Notes under the pieces: generated by a model
Told to the model about the DNA's origin: nothing
The model's database searches: none
What the model saw: only the letters and a program-made list of their open reading frames with translations
In this document: piece by piece, positions 1-12,260 of the stretch
How the letters are laid out: the number at the start of each line of letters is the position of its first letter
How positions within the stretch are numbered: position 1 is the stretch's first letter
Origin: Alisma plantago-aquatica
Taxonomy: Eukaryota; Streptophyta; Magnoliopsida; Alismatales; Alismataceae
DNA length: 64,000 nt
Reading direction: 5' to 3'
NCBI GenBank assembly: GCA_963693085.1
Contig: OY856409.1
Coordinates: 1,619,521,711 to 1,619,585,710 of the forward strand
Translations under genes and position numbers: made by a program

Positions 1-239
1 TTGGCCTGTTGTATATAACTTGTGTTGTATAAAATATATAATTCACAATACACAAATAGACATGTTGTAAAAGATATGCTAACTACAACACAATCAATAG
101 AACTGTTGTGTTTTTCCCATTGTAAAAAAGCATTTTTTGTAGTAGTGCTGAGCTGTCACTACTGCCTCAGCTGTTGTTCCTCCTCTACAAAAATATCTTC
201 ATCACCTCATGCCTGTCCACCCAAAAAATGTGTATCTCA
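1..239. other. Unassigned AT-rich DNA
   Basis: I recognise nothing here. The open frame across it has no protein-like features and is not supported as a gene. Confidence 0.5.
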
Positions 240-3200
240 CGGTGTCAGGAACCATCATGCTAAACAAGATTACTCAAAACATAAAATACAATCAATCGCT
301 AATTAATCACATACCCAAAAATATGGGTAAATTAAAACCGATTTTAACATCAACACCCACTCAGAAACGTTTGAAGGATCCCGAAATCTTTCTTGTATCC
401 ATGCTATACCACACAAACAAGCATTAATATGCTAACAAAAGTCTGATTCATTTGAAATATTATATACAAACTTTATCTCGCCCGGACCTGAGAGTACATG
501 GACGACTCTAGGATACACTAGACATCTAATAAACTTTCCCCAAGATTCATTATTGTAATTACTCTTTACTTCCATGGTTCTGTTGTCATCATTGCCGAGT
601 ACCTAAAAAAAATGTGGCGAACCACAAGGGTGAGACACAGTCCCAGCAAGAGATATAACCATCAACAACGTTTATTGATTACAACATTTTTATGTAATTA
701 AATAGTTAATAATTTTAATCAGATATAACAAATAAGATCAATTGTACTGATGATTAACAAAATACATAAAGGAGCAGATAACAATTATCATTATCAAGCT
801 GACTATCATCATTTTCCTTATTAATTGTATAAGAGATTCAATAACATATGCATAACTAGCATAAGCAAGTCTAGTAGCATGTTATCTCTATTAACATGAA
901 TAAGTCTAGCATCATAAGCATATCTAACAACATTAGCATGTCTAATAGTTTGAATAGATCAATATCATAAGTAAAGTATCCACATAAGCATGAGTATTTG
1001 CATAAGCATGATTAGCAGTATATGCATTTTTAATTATAGAGGCATGGCTAGCATGCTAAACATAACTAACAACATGAGATAGCTAGCATCATGATTATAA
1101 TCAACAGTAGTAGTATAGATATCAACATAAGCATGACTACTGTATGTACACATTTATAGTCTTATGCATATCCACAACATAAGTATAATTACTATCTCTT
1201 AATTGCACTAAGCATCATCTTTATGTAAAGAGAACAAACAAGGGTTATCATCCAATGTGAAGCGTCATGTATAACCCTAAACAGATATGCTATACGGCTG
1301 TATTACATTTTTTATTATTCCCTAGGGAATTTTAATCATACCATTCAAAGTTCAATCGACCCTTGCAAAGGGCTATTCGGTTCCGTACAAGATCTAGGAG
1401 TACCAATATCCTAAGATTTCTTCCCCTCGGTCATTATGAGTAAAAAGGTAGTGACATATTAGTCAAAGCTGCCACCACAGTGACATATAGGCAAGCTGAA
1501 AACCACTAGTCCGACCTTGGTACAGGTCACGACACTAGAAACTAGGGTATTCAAACCCAATCACTGAGGTACAATCGCAGTTGTCCTCTAATCACATCAT
1601 GTTATAACCACAGAGACACGACCTTGGTACAGGTCACGACACTAGAAACTAGGGTATTCAAACCCAATCACTGAGGTACAACCGCAGTTGTCCTCTAATC
1701 ACATCATGTTATAACCACAGAGACACGACCGCAACCATTCTCAATCACATCAGATGTATGAGGCATGACCATATCCAACCTCCACAATTTGCATTGTGGA
1801 TGAAAAGGATATATCCTCAACCTGCCACCCCCACATACTCAACAGTATGCGCTCCGAGTTTCCCTTAGGAATACTCGTTTCACCATCCAACAAATTCTGA
1901 CACTGAAGATGGTTCTACGACACAGGGCACTACATGATTAGAGTTGCACTTGATTAGTTATGTCAATTGGGTGAATTAAGGATGCATCAAAAAGGTGGAC
2001 ATATAAACCCTAATTCACTTCTAGCAAGCATATAAATATCAAAAATTCAAAAAGATATAAAACGTATGAACCATAATTTCTCATCCCATCATCACATGAT
2101 AACATTCACTTTCCATTCATGAGACCACACTAGTCATCATACTATCATAAGATATAAATCCTTTTCACAATATCACAGGGTATCAACCCTTATCAACATA
2201 AGTGGATTACACCTCATTCATGGCTCAACCATGCCCAAAGGTCATTAAGACCATCATATTATTCCCTACAAGATCACCATTATCTTTGCATGCCTTATAA
2301 CAAGGCTCAACAATATCAATTAAATATAATACACCAGATCAGCACAATATTGCATTTATGAGCTAGGTGGCATTCATAAACAATCATAGCAAGGTTATAA
2401 TAACATTAAGAACATTACTTTATTACATCAACATGCAAGGAATCTAGATATGATTAACTCTCATCATATTCATTACACACATGTTTAGCATAAGAAAGTA
2501 TCAACCATGTGATTATAATAACCACCAATTAACATATCAAGGTTATGATCATAGTAAGGAGGTTATTATACCATCATTCTATCATATAAGAATGTTAAAC
2601 ATGAATACTAATCTTTATCTAATTGCATTAGAGTTAGGTTCAACATGATAAATTATATCAATGTTACTAATCAGCACTCATATCCAAACCCTAACTCATG
2701 ACATCCTCATTGGATCATGGATGCATAAGGTGAAGCATCACCATCACATTCCATACTATTCTCAAGTATGAACCCACACATAAATCAAGGTGTAACCATC
2801 AGGTTATAGCATACTAGGGTTTCAAAAATAATAGAGTACTCTATGGTTGTGTTAGTCATTCAAGGACTATTCATACCCAATTACCATTATTTAGTTATAT
2901 TAAAGCTAGGTATAACAAGCTATATCTAATTAGGGTTACATATCAACACAATATGGTTATCAACCCTTCTATTCATATGAGTTAATAGGTAAGACTACCT
3001 TATTAAGGGTAATTGTCCATTTGTTTCATCATCATTCAACCTGTATCACTATACCACAAAGTCACCCAGAACCATTGGGTGTTTAAAAGGTAAGACCTTT
3101 GGTTGTTTACATAAGTAAACACCTTAGATAAGCCACCTATGAAATCTTTGATTTGTGCTCTAGAAAGAGTCACCATCTAACCCTATACATCCCTTGATTA

Positions 3201-5283
3201 ACAACATAAAAAGTTCCATTGAGAGTAGGGTAAAACCCACAACCGACTGTTAAGTTAAAACAAGCCATCCCTTGTCAACAAGTAAGCTCCTTAAGTTGAT
3301 CATATAAAGGAAACCATATAAATCACATTATTAGGATTAAAATATTACATTAGTCATCATTTCACCTTAATGGAGGGTAAATAGTAGATCTTGACCATTG
3401 GGTCAAGTTCACATGTTAAAACCATCAATTGCAGTATAGATCTGACCATTGCATCAAGTGCCCCAAGAAACCATTAGCCTAAGGCTTAATTGATGCTAAA
3501 ACTACAATGCTTGACTCACCATATGTTGTAGAGACCTGATCCACCATCATTAGTGACCATTAAGTCACTATAGGTTGTTAGATCAACACTATTTCATTAA
3601 TCAACATCAAATGTTAAGCTAATGTCAACATTGATTGATAACATCAGTAGGGTACTTAATGGTTGATCATTAACCTTCTAATTGATCCCAAACCTGACCT
3701 AAATGGGTGACCATAAGTTGTCACCATCATTTGACACCCTTGATCATGAACATGAGTTGTTATGCATACAACACCATTGGATTGTTGCCATGGTACCACC
3801 ATCGGGTCATGGTTTATAGAAGAAATCAGTTTTAAACCCTAAAATTAACCATGGCTTGATAGGTGCTTAGCACCATAGGTTGTGAAACCAACCTGATCCA
3901 AGTCATATTATACTTTAGAGATAACATACACATGATCACAGGTTCATATATATAACTGAAATCAGAACATGGAACATTATAAAAATCAAATCCAAGTCAA
4001 ACATAACCTTTTATGCATGGATCATTATTTTCAAGCAAGAACATGATCTAGAAACCTTATGGTAAGCAATAAACGTGGAGCAAGTTATAAAACTTGCCTC
4101 TAATGCGAAGATGAAACTCCACACAGAAGAAATCTCAAACATGTAGGGTAGAAAATCCAAGAGTAAGCTAGGAATTCGTCAATCTAGCACCTTTCTTAAT
4201 CAAATGAGTAAACCCTAAACATAAGGAGCAAGAAAGGTAGGTTTTAGAACTTTAGAGAAATTTAGACTCCGATTAACCATGAAATTCCACTAGTCCAAAC
4301 CACATTGATCAGATGATAAACTAGGTTATACAAAAGTCTAAAGAAGTGATTTGTGAAATAAAAAGTCGGGCATCACCAAATACTGCACGGCGCCTGATAA
4401 CTACTGTTATCTGTGAAAAATGCACATTTAACCGAAAATTTCCAAACACTAGAGTTAAATCATGCTAGTGAGTGAAACCCTACTCACTGCGATTCCGGAT
4501 GTCCGGATTCGTCCGGAAATGCGTCCAAAGCCTGTTTCTGGGAGAATTTTGGTTGTGTTTAACCTTGGGATTATTTGTTTTTGACCTGTTGCAAACAGAA
4601 ACCCAACATGCTGAAGCACAGGTTGCCGGAAGGTGCAAAGTTGGCGGCTCAATCATGGCAGATAGCTGCAAACCTTGCTTGGATCCTCAAATTCAGAACT
4701 CAAGGGAGTTTTCCCTGCTGCTGGCGCACTAAGATACACCCACAAGTTGCTGCCCAGTGTAGCAGCTTGCTGCTGGATGGCCGCTTGGCCAAGAAGATGG
4801 GCGGATGGCTAGTTAGGCGAGGAAGAGTGGAGGGAGGAGGAAGAAAAGAAGAAAAAGAAGAAGGAAGGACGACTGCTGGAAAATCGAACCTAGGATCGCC
4901 CTTGCGATTCTGCTCCTGTCCGAAAGTCAGCCCTTGCGCCGCTCAACAGGTTGCTCGAAGAACGGATAATCAAGAGAGGAAGAAAAGAAAAGTTTATAAA
5001 GCAAAAACTTTGGAAAATTTGCAAATTCTACCCTGGAATTTAAAAAGGTCATAACTATTGACTCGAACGTCCAAATAATACGATATTTTTTGCAAACTTT
5101 CAAGCACAAGATCCTCTACAACCTCAAGGCAAAAAATCATGCTAATTAGACTGTAACACTCGATCAAAGCACTAATTGCATCAATGAGTACTTAATTCAA
5201 CTTAATCAACTTAATGATGCATTAAGCATTAAATTATTGTAATTAAACTTGTTCAACTCATTAAGAAAGTTTAGGGGTCTTAC
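240..5283 (-). repeat. Long LTR-like segment, copy 1
   Basis: This is a non-coding segment. Landmarks recur in the same order in the two following segments: a phrase resembling GTGAGACACAGTCCCAG near 631, a CTACACGGCTG-type phrase with TACATTTT near 1,290, and a phrase about a captured ATACAAGGTC-type block. The right edge reads GGGGTCTTACA, which on the minus strand is TGTAAGACCCC, a typical start for long LTRs of plant Ty3 chromoviruses. The length and the lack of frames fit a long LTR or LTR fragment. The family assignment is inference; the left edge is approximate. No primer site or gag was found next to it. Confidence 0.45.
1512..1725. repeat. Two-copy 107-bp tandem duplication
   Basis: The unit beginning CGACCTTGGTACAGGTCACG occurs at 1512-1618 and again at 1619-1725. 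I see one mismatch (ACAATCGCAG versus ACAACCGCAG). Near-identity points to a recent slippage or unequal-exchange event inside the LTR-like segment. Confidence 0.9.
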
Positions 5284-7470
5284 ACACAGGGTGAGGCAAT
5301 TGTCCCAGTGAGAGATATAACTCTCTACCGACCATATTATTATCATAGCAGAGGTTCTTTTTATATTAATAGGCAGGATAAATCACTATATGAATAGAAT
5401 GAAGTAATCTCCTTTCTCACAGAGAACATTGCATCTACCCATGGTAGAGTTATCAATCATCTATCGGCTTTGCAAGGAATATAAAGAAACATAAATATCA
5501 TCTATCAACTAAGATGTATAACTGAAGTGTGCATCAATCAATGTTTTCCATATTCGATCCATAAGCACATATGCTACACGGCTGATTACATTTTTCAATC
5601 ACACGTATGCCCTGAGGAGATGAGGTATACCTCTCATACTCCAACCGACCATGACTATGTAAAGCATCAGTACCATACAAGGTCAATGTGAGAGCCGACT
5701 TCCATGACCTCTGCCATCTCGGTCAGTGCGAGACCACAAGCAGGGCATCTTGTGTCACTGTTAAATAGTTTTCCAGGGTATACTGGAAACTTCACTATAG
5801 AGCTACAGTGTCAACTGCACTCTCTTTGGGGAGATCTCAATTATCCATCCTCAGCCTTCATCATCATTGATAGTTTCATGATGCATCCATCCCGACATAT
5901 ATAATGGAGGATTGAGAGATTTCATGTTTATCTCACATCAATCCCACATTAGGGTGTAAGGATATTCACACCCATCACCCCCACATATTCAAAAATATGC
6001 CCCCGAGTTATGCCACAGAGAAACCTGTTTCACCATTCAGCAAATTCTGACGTTGATGGATCTATGGTCAGGGCACTATATGATAAGATTCTACTTGATT
6101 AATTAAGTGCATTATTGTATCTTTTAGCATCAGTCAAGTTTCAAACAAGAATTATTATAATAGATGCTACAAAGAAAGGTGTAATACATCTATCAAGTTC
6201 TTTTCAAATCTTTAGAACACATATAACATTTAGGATCTCAATCCCTTATCTCATTACTGGGAAATCTCATCCCTTAACATTATCATCATGATTACTAGAT
6301 CTGGGTATTCAAACCCTTAGTTCATCACTGAACACTATTGCCACTTATCAGGTAACTAATACCTCTAGGTCCTCAGACCAAGGTAGACGTGATACTTGTT
6401 GCACAAGAATCTTACATGGCTCACAAGGCCATTGCACATCTTGTCACCTCTCACTAGGCAACAACTTATTCACATGGCTCACAAGGTCATTACACATCTC
6501 GTCACCTCTCACTAGGCAACAACTAATTCATATGGCTCCCAAGGCCATTACACATCTTACCACCTCTCACTAGACAACAACTTATTCACACGGCTCACAA
6601 GGCCATTAATCATTATACTTGTTATACAAGTACTTAACATGCCTCACAAGCCTTATGTAATAAGAGAAATGCAACCTTCCCATCATTAGGGTTAGGGTTT
6701 CAAACTCACATTATTAATTCAAACCCTAATTCATTGCTCCACACATCTAGGAGCACATATAGATATTATAAGTATGCAATCATACTTATATGTTCTCATC
6801 ATTTATTTTTAAATGATTATTAATACAAAGTATGAGTTTCTCTCTCATCCTCACTAGGATCTTGATTACATCATACTTTATTAACTTGGCTTAAACCTTT
6901 CTCAAGGCATGTTAGACAACATTTATCAAAGTGCATTAAACTAATCACCTCTCAATGAAGCAATTAATATGACACACTTCATGTGTTACTCATCCAAGTA
7001 TATTGGATTTGAGGTGCATCAAGGTGTATCAACCTTGAGGTGCTAGATATGATATTTATCATGCCTTGGTGTATCACTTCCCTCATCACTTTTAACTTGC
7101 TTAAGTTCATCAACTTATCTTGTATTAGGGTATTTCCCATCCTAATACTTTATGCACTAACTCATCACATTTATGTTGTAGTTCATTGGCCATAAGTCAC
7201 ATACTTGAATTACCCAACTATCATAAAATGATATGGTCTCATCTCGAGTTAATGCATTGTTGATATACCATTATCAACCACTTTAGGTGTTTCACCTATC
7301 AAGGTATTACCCATACCATTACTTGGTGTTAGACTCATCACTCCTAAGAGTGTTTTATCGTCACCTTTACAAGGTGCGTCAAATTGAATCATGTATGTCA
7401 AGTTGAGCACATGTATTGGGTTAGGTGTATATTGATCTAGGCATCATCATATACCTCATACCCTTACCCA
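5284..7470 (-). repeat. Long LTR-like segment, copy 2 (shorter)
   Basis: It starts directly after the TGTAAGACCCC-type edge of copy 1. The opening (GGGTGAGGCAATTGTCCCAG then GAGATATAAC) matches copy 1 from about 632. The CTACACGGCTG, TACATTTT and ACCATACAAGGTCAATG landmarks follow in the same order near 5,575 and 5,670. No coding capacity was seen. The right edge, near ATTAATGTGACACC, is approximate. Confidence 0.4.
6414..6605. repeat. 58-bp tandem repeat, about 3.3 copies
   Basis: Units starting ACATGGCTCACAAGG begin at 6414, 6472, 6530 and 6588, an exact 58-bp spacing. Each carries CACCTCTCACTAGGCAACAA. The units differ by a few substitutions, so this array is older than the 107-bp duplication in copy 1. 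Confidence 0.9.
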
Positions 7471-9499
7471 TTAATGTGACACCTCACCATCATACAGATA
7501 GCAAGGCGACATGCGAAAACATGCAAAAACACCATAAACCACATATTACTGAAAACATGGGTTAATTAAAACCGTTTGCGGAAAACATACATAAGAGAAC
7601 TTTTGCATCCAAATCCTACATAGAAACATGTTATATAGATATTACAAGCCTGATATATGTCCACAGCTTAGGGAAACCAACTGTCCTTCCAGTACGTGAA
7701 TTCATCACATGTTTATACATACATAATGGGCCACGTAAGGCCAGCAGCAGGTTATACAAAAGTACAATAGTTATACGTCATGAAACATCGTCAACACACT
7801 TCTGAGGACCTAAGAGTATAGGGATGACTCTAAGACTCTACTACTAAACCACCAAAATAGCAACATGTCCATCTCTTGCCTTCTACTACTCTTCCTCTTA
7901 CTGTTCAACCACAACCCCGCAACCACCACCACGTCTAGCACGATCACCTAAAAAGGTTGTAAACTAGCGAGGTGAGACCCTCAATCCCAGTGCAAAACAT
8001 AACTCCCCACCGAAACTATAAAACCTCAGAAGGTTTAAAGCAGATAAAGCAAATAGCTGGTAAAGACATATATTAAGAGCAGCATACTGAGCAAGACTAT
8101 TATTACCATCAATCTTACCAAGATATCCAGGAGGCATATAACTAAGTATTTCTTTATTGAACATGATTGACAAGATAAGCTTTATAAGAACTTATCACAA
8201 AATATAAGGATTGTATACATAACTACAAGGTATAACTAGATCAGCTATATACGCAAAGCCTCAATCAATGTTCCATGTTTTGCTTTAAGTAGTATATACT
8301 GTTCGACTGTATTACATTTTATTATGCCCTGAGGAAGTGAGTTGTCCCTGCTCAAATCCAACCTTTGGCTATGAATCCCAAAAACCGGTGCCATACAAGG
8401 TCAATGGGAGATCCGGACTTCCATGACCTCACCTCCTCGTGGTCAGTGCACAAAAACCAAAGCAGGACCACAGTCTCATGCTTATATGGCCTCAGCCTTA
8501 GGGTTAGCTCCGCAAGAAACCCATATCTCTAGCTCACCTTGACACAGGTGCTTGTATCCTTTTGAGCCACGGGCCTGATCACCATGCTCTTGAGCCATGA
8601 ACGCATTCATGCTCTAACTCATTGAGTCATGGGCTTGTTCACCATGCTCTTTACCATATGGAGTCTACAACCATAGTTGTACTCTAATCCTCCTATTTTT
8701 TTCTAGGAGAAAACCTTGCATATTCAACAATATGCGCTCCAGGTAATCCCACAGGATAAACCTATTTCACCATCACCAAATTCTAACGATGATGGATCTA
8801 TGGCCAGGGAAAACTACATGATATGTTCCACTATAATTATTTAGTATATTTTAAGTGAATTGTTGAGGCAACCAAGTTATACAACATCAAGTTACATTAT
8901 CACTGTCACTATCATGGGATCTCAATCCCTCCTCACAGATTGCCACTACCTCTCAAGGCATCAACATCCTACATCAACATCCTGGGATAACAACCCCTTA
9001 TATCATCATCATAGGATAACACCTCAACTAGGCACTCAGCCTTTATCAGGTCCTCAACCCTATCTCATCATATTGGTGATGCATGTTATCTCATCAACAA
9101 GGATTATCATCATGATGTAGTGTTATTTGAACACATATGCCTCGTAGCTCTTACCTGGATATGAATCCATTTAATATACATGCATGGTTAGCATAACCTT
9201 GGTGGCCGATACCCTTATAGGAGCTAAGCTTTGTGGCTGATCCTTCTCCTTGGAGTCTCCTTCTTCCTCTTGTGGTGGTTCTTGAGCTTAAAGCTTGGAG
9301 CTTTGGAGCTTGAGGATCTTGCTTAAGGCGGGTTACATAACTTCTAACCCTAACTATACTACCTTCTTTTATGTTGCATGTTCATATATGATCATGATCG
9401 GCCATGCATGTTGTTAGATATGTTTCTTGCTCTAGCATGTACCTTTAATCTTGTGGATATAGTGATCATGTTGTTGTTTCTTGTGTGACCTTAGACCTT

Positions 9500-9800
9500 G
9501 TTGGTCGAACCTATGGAGTAGGGTTTTCTTTGGGTCAACACCCCTTTCTCTCCTTTGGTCTTGAGAAGTGAGTTCAGCTCTAGTGATATAGGCAACACCC
9601 CTCTCACTTGGTTGTTGAGAGGTGAGTCTATACTCTAGTTTCTTGAGCAATACTCTCCTCTCACCATGGATTTGAGAGGTGAGCCTTTGGATGAGTATGA
9701 TCTAAATTGAAGATGATCCATCATGTTGCCCGATTGGTGATGGAGGTTGTGCAAAACCCCTCTCTCTTGGTTGTTGAGAGGTGAGCCAATCCTCTTGATC
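9500..9800. repeat. Degenerate repeat with small hairpins
   Basis: About four diverged units carry CCTCTCACTTGGTTGTTGAG-type sequence near 9,520, 9,600, 9,660 and 9,760. CTCTC and GAGAG face each other around a short loop in each, so every unit can form a small stem. Spacing is irregular (60-100 bp). Confidence 0.55.
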
Positions 9801-9849
9801 TTTTAGGGTTTTGATGATGATGATCATGAGGTTGATGATGACCTTCTCG

Positions 9850-10560
9850 GGATGAGCTTGGTGCCTTGCACGATACACCTTGTAGTAGTGCTGCCCGACA
9901 CACCTCCTTGTCTTGAGTTTTGATCTTGGCCGACATGATGAGTTGAGGATATGGCTCTCTTGATCTTGATGATGAGCTTGGGTGATATGCCTTGATCTAG
10001 ATGATCCTTTTGACCTAGTAGTTTCTGCCCCCTTGGCCGATAGAGTGCCTAGTTGATGTCTCTGTTTGGAGTCTTGGGCGATAGATGTTGGGCCAGGTTC
10101 TTGCCCAACATGGGTTGAGTGGTGGCCTTTGTGAGTACCTTGTGGTGACCGATATGGTGTGTTGGTTTTAGTTGGGTGATATGCTTCCCTGTGGTGCCCT
10201 TGTATCGTTGTTGATGTGTACCTTGATGGGCGATGTGGTGCTGGCTTTGGGCGCCACAATATTAGCTGATAGGGTGGTGATGGTTGTCCGATACAACCCA
10301 AACCCTAACCCTAACACTAGCTAAGATGCCTATCACACCTTGACCTTGGGTGCACGATATGCCCCATGGACCCAGCTACACGTTACACTTCTTGGTATTG
10401 GTTACACGATGTAGTCCTTGCATCTGAGCTGCACGAAAGCACCTTTGTTCTCTAGGTGCACGACACACCATGAAGTGGTTGCCCGATATACCTTGCCTTT
10501 GGGTTGGCCGATATGTGGCTAAGTGCTTGGATGATAGGTCTCTAGTGAGGGTCGTTACCC
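9850..10560. repeat. Diverged short-period repeat built on a CGATATG core
   Basis: More than a dozen variants of a (G/C)CCGATATG(G/C) core recur every 35-60 bp, for example near 10,150, 10,170, 10,350, 10,480 and 10,510. They alternate with TTGG-rich spacers. The pattern is minisatellite-like and imposes biased frames on both strands. Confidence 0.5.
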
Positions 10561-10573
10561 TGTCTGATACCAC
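10561..10573 (-). other. Possible tRNA-Met primer-binding site
   Basis: The plus strand reads TGTCTGATACCACC and then TGTAGTGAGG. Read on the minus strand this is LTR end ...CTACA followed by GGTGGTATCAGACA, close to the TGGTATCAGA core of plant initiator tRNA-Met primer sites. It would place an LTR on its right (10,574 onward) and element interior on its left. No second LTR was found. Confidence 0.4.
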
Positions 10574-10882
10574 CTGTAGTGAGGGTTGCCCTACCCGTCA
10601 CATTTCTAGTGAGGGTAGCAGGCACTTTTGGTGAAGGTTATGACCAACCCGGAAGACCTACCTAGTGGTCATGTATCATGTAATCACATCTTTGTTTATA
10701 ATGAAATATGGAGGTTAGTTTGCAAACCTATGCTATGTTGGATGTTTAAAGATAATGCCAATTAAGAAGATAAGATGCTAGTCTATAAGCTCAAATGGAT
10801 GCCCACGATTTGATAGAAGTAATGTAATTGATACAATATGCCACACATAGTCTTGATCATGACATGTGTAACTGCAAACCCT

Positions 10883-12244
10883 ATCAATGATATGAAACCT
10901 CTCTCGAGGATGACAACCAATAGCCTAGAATATTCTAGAAACCCTCTCAGGTCTAGAATATTCTGGGATGTTAGGAACAAATGACCTTAAACCATCCTCC
11001 TTTCAGTTTTCGATCCAAACTATCTTCCCTTGCCTATTTCTACAATGAATCTCTCGATATAGGCAGAAATAGTTGTTCAAGCAAGAAAGAGATCAACCAA
11101 ACTAGCAATCACAACCAAAGAGAGGAGATAGAACATAAAACGTACTAGATCTGAATTAAAAATACTTGCTTAAGGTAAAAGTACATAAAATGCTACATAG
11201 CCAAGAAGGAGCTCAACTAGCCATGGACAAGCATAGTTGGCACCGAACAAAGATGAAAAATATCATTTGTTCAGAAACAAAGGAGAACAGTGGAAGAAAG
11301 GAGAAGAAGAAGAGATTTATCCCATAGAGGAGAGGTGGCTCTCGCTCCTTAGCCTCCATATGGGCTAGATCTCATCTTTGGGTCATCATCCTTGATCCTC
11401 TAGACTCCTCAGTCTCCTTTCTCCTTGATTCCACTCCAAACAGTAGCTCAGTGGATGTGTGGAGCAGAGAATGGCTGTAAATGGTGGGAAATGGGTGAAC
11501 GATGGTGGAAGTGTGATGGTGGAGGGAAGCTCACTGGAGAAGCGGGTGTAGGATGAGTTCTTAGGCCTTTCCAGGTCCTTCATACTCTCCCACGGGACTC
11601 TGGGAACCAAGAGGGGTTGGAACCAAGAGGTGGGGACTCCTAGATCGGAACCCAAGACTCCCCATTCGCGAACCCATTCTCATGTCGCCAGAGGTGGGTA
11701 TTTATAGGTGAACCCAGCTCCACGGTTGAGGATGCACCACGGTCGCGGTTCGATCTGCGGTCACGGTAGGTGACTCAGTCGAGGGGATTTTTCCCTCACA
11801 GTCACGGTCTGGGTGTGCACGGTTGTGGTCCTAGTCGCATTGAGGTCGGGGATTCACCACTGTCGAGGCTCAATCCGCAGTCATGGTGTAGGCCTCGGTC
11901 ATGGTCAGTCCTATGATCACAGCGTTGCTTCAGATCAAGGTCGAGGTCAATGCCTCGGTCGTGGTCCTGCTCACCTAGATCACGGTCCTCCTCACCACGG
12001 TCGCGGTTGTGATGGATGGAGACCCTTCTACTACAAAAAACCAATTGTTGGGGGAGGATCTTAGAGGATAGATGTCTTTTCAGGTTCGGTGTCTACAAGT
12101 CCCAAAATTGGATAGTTTGAGAAACTTTATCTATGAAAAGATATAAACTACTATAACATGGGATAATTTGGGCATATTAAGTCTATAGTGATATAAAACC
12201 CTAGATAAATGCTTAGCATAAATATGTAGATTTGGGTGTTATCA
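10883..12244 (-). repeat. Athila-like 3' LTR (left copy)
   Basis: It starts at ATCAATGATATGAAACC and ends at GGGTGTTATCA. It is colinear with 33,120-34,479, for example in the TCTAGAATATTCTGGGATG blocks and the GATAGATGTCTTTTCAGGTT block near the right end. On the minus strand it starts TGATAACACCC. The expected far end is missing, so it is probably truncated. Confidence 0.8.
11690..12010. repeat. GC-rich CACGGTCG-type short repeats in the LTR
   Basis: Variants of C(A/G)CGGTC(G/A)CGGT recur every 15-30 bp. The same motif recurs in the other LTR copy (33,960-34,240) and twice inside the element (15,600-15,960 and 16,360-16,480). The open frames at 11802-12064 on both strands follow from this repeat and are not genes. 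Confidence 0.65.
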
Positions 12245-12260
12245 ACCACCCCAAGCTTAA
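12245..12260 (-). other. Polypurine tract of the Athila-like element
   Basis: On the minus strand the sequence reads TTAAGCTTGGGGTGGT and runs directly into the LTR start TGATAACACC. AAGCTTGGGG just before the 3' LTR is a common arrangement in plant Ty3 elements. Further CCACCCCAAGCTT blocks at about 13,629 and 17,204 may be internal or decayed copies. Confidence 0.65.

Larger units (their letters stand above)
7471..10560 (-). repeat. Long LTR-like segment, copy 3, with degenerate repeats at its right
   Basis: From 7471 (TGTGACACCTCACC) the sequence parallels copy 1 from about 240. The landmarks near 7,962 (GAGGTGAGACCC...TCCCAGTGC), 8,290 (TGTTCGACTG, TACATTTT) and 8,388 (GCCATACAAGGTCAATG) repeat the order seen in copies 1 and 2. 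The minus-strand frame at 9702-10301 is proline/histidine/serine-rich, lies on repeats and shows no domain, so I do not call it a gene. The segment ends at a primer-site-like block. Confidence 0.4.

Noticed and set aside
4472..5054. Plus-strand frames up to 159 codons, Lys/Glu-rich
   Set aside because: They sit in an LTR-like segment, contain no domain, and the GAAGAAGAAAAAG tract explains the composition.
9702..10301. 199-codon minus-strand frame
   Set aside because: Low-complexity translation of the degenerate repeat; no conserved motif.
10299..10315. Telomere-like CCCTAAACC/CCCTAACC run
   Set aside because: Only about two to three units, inside a degenerate repeat; no sign of an interstitial telomere array.
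11802..12064. His/Asp/Gly-rich frames on both strands
   Set aside because: They follow from the CGGTCG-type short repeat in the LTR.
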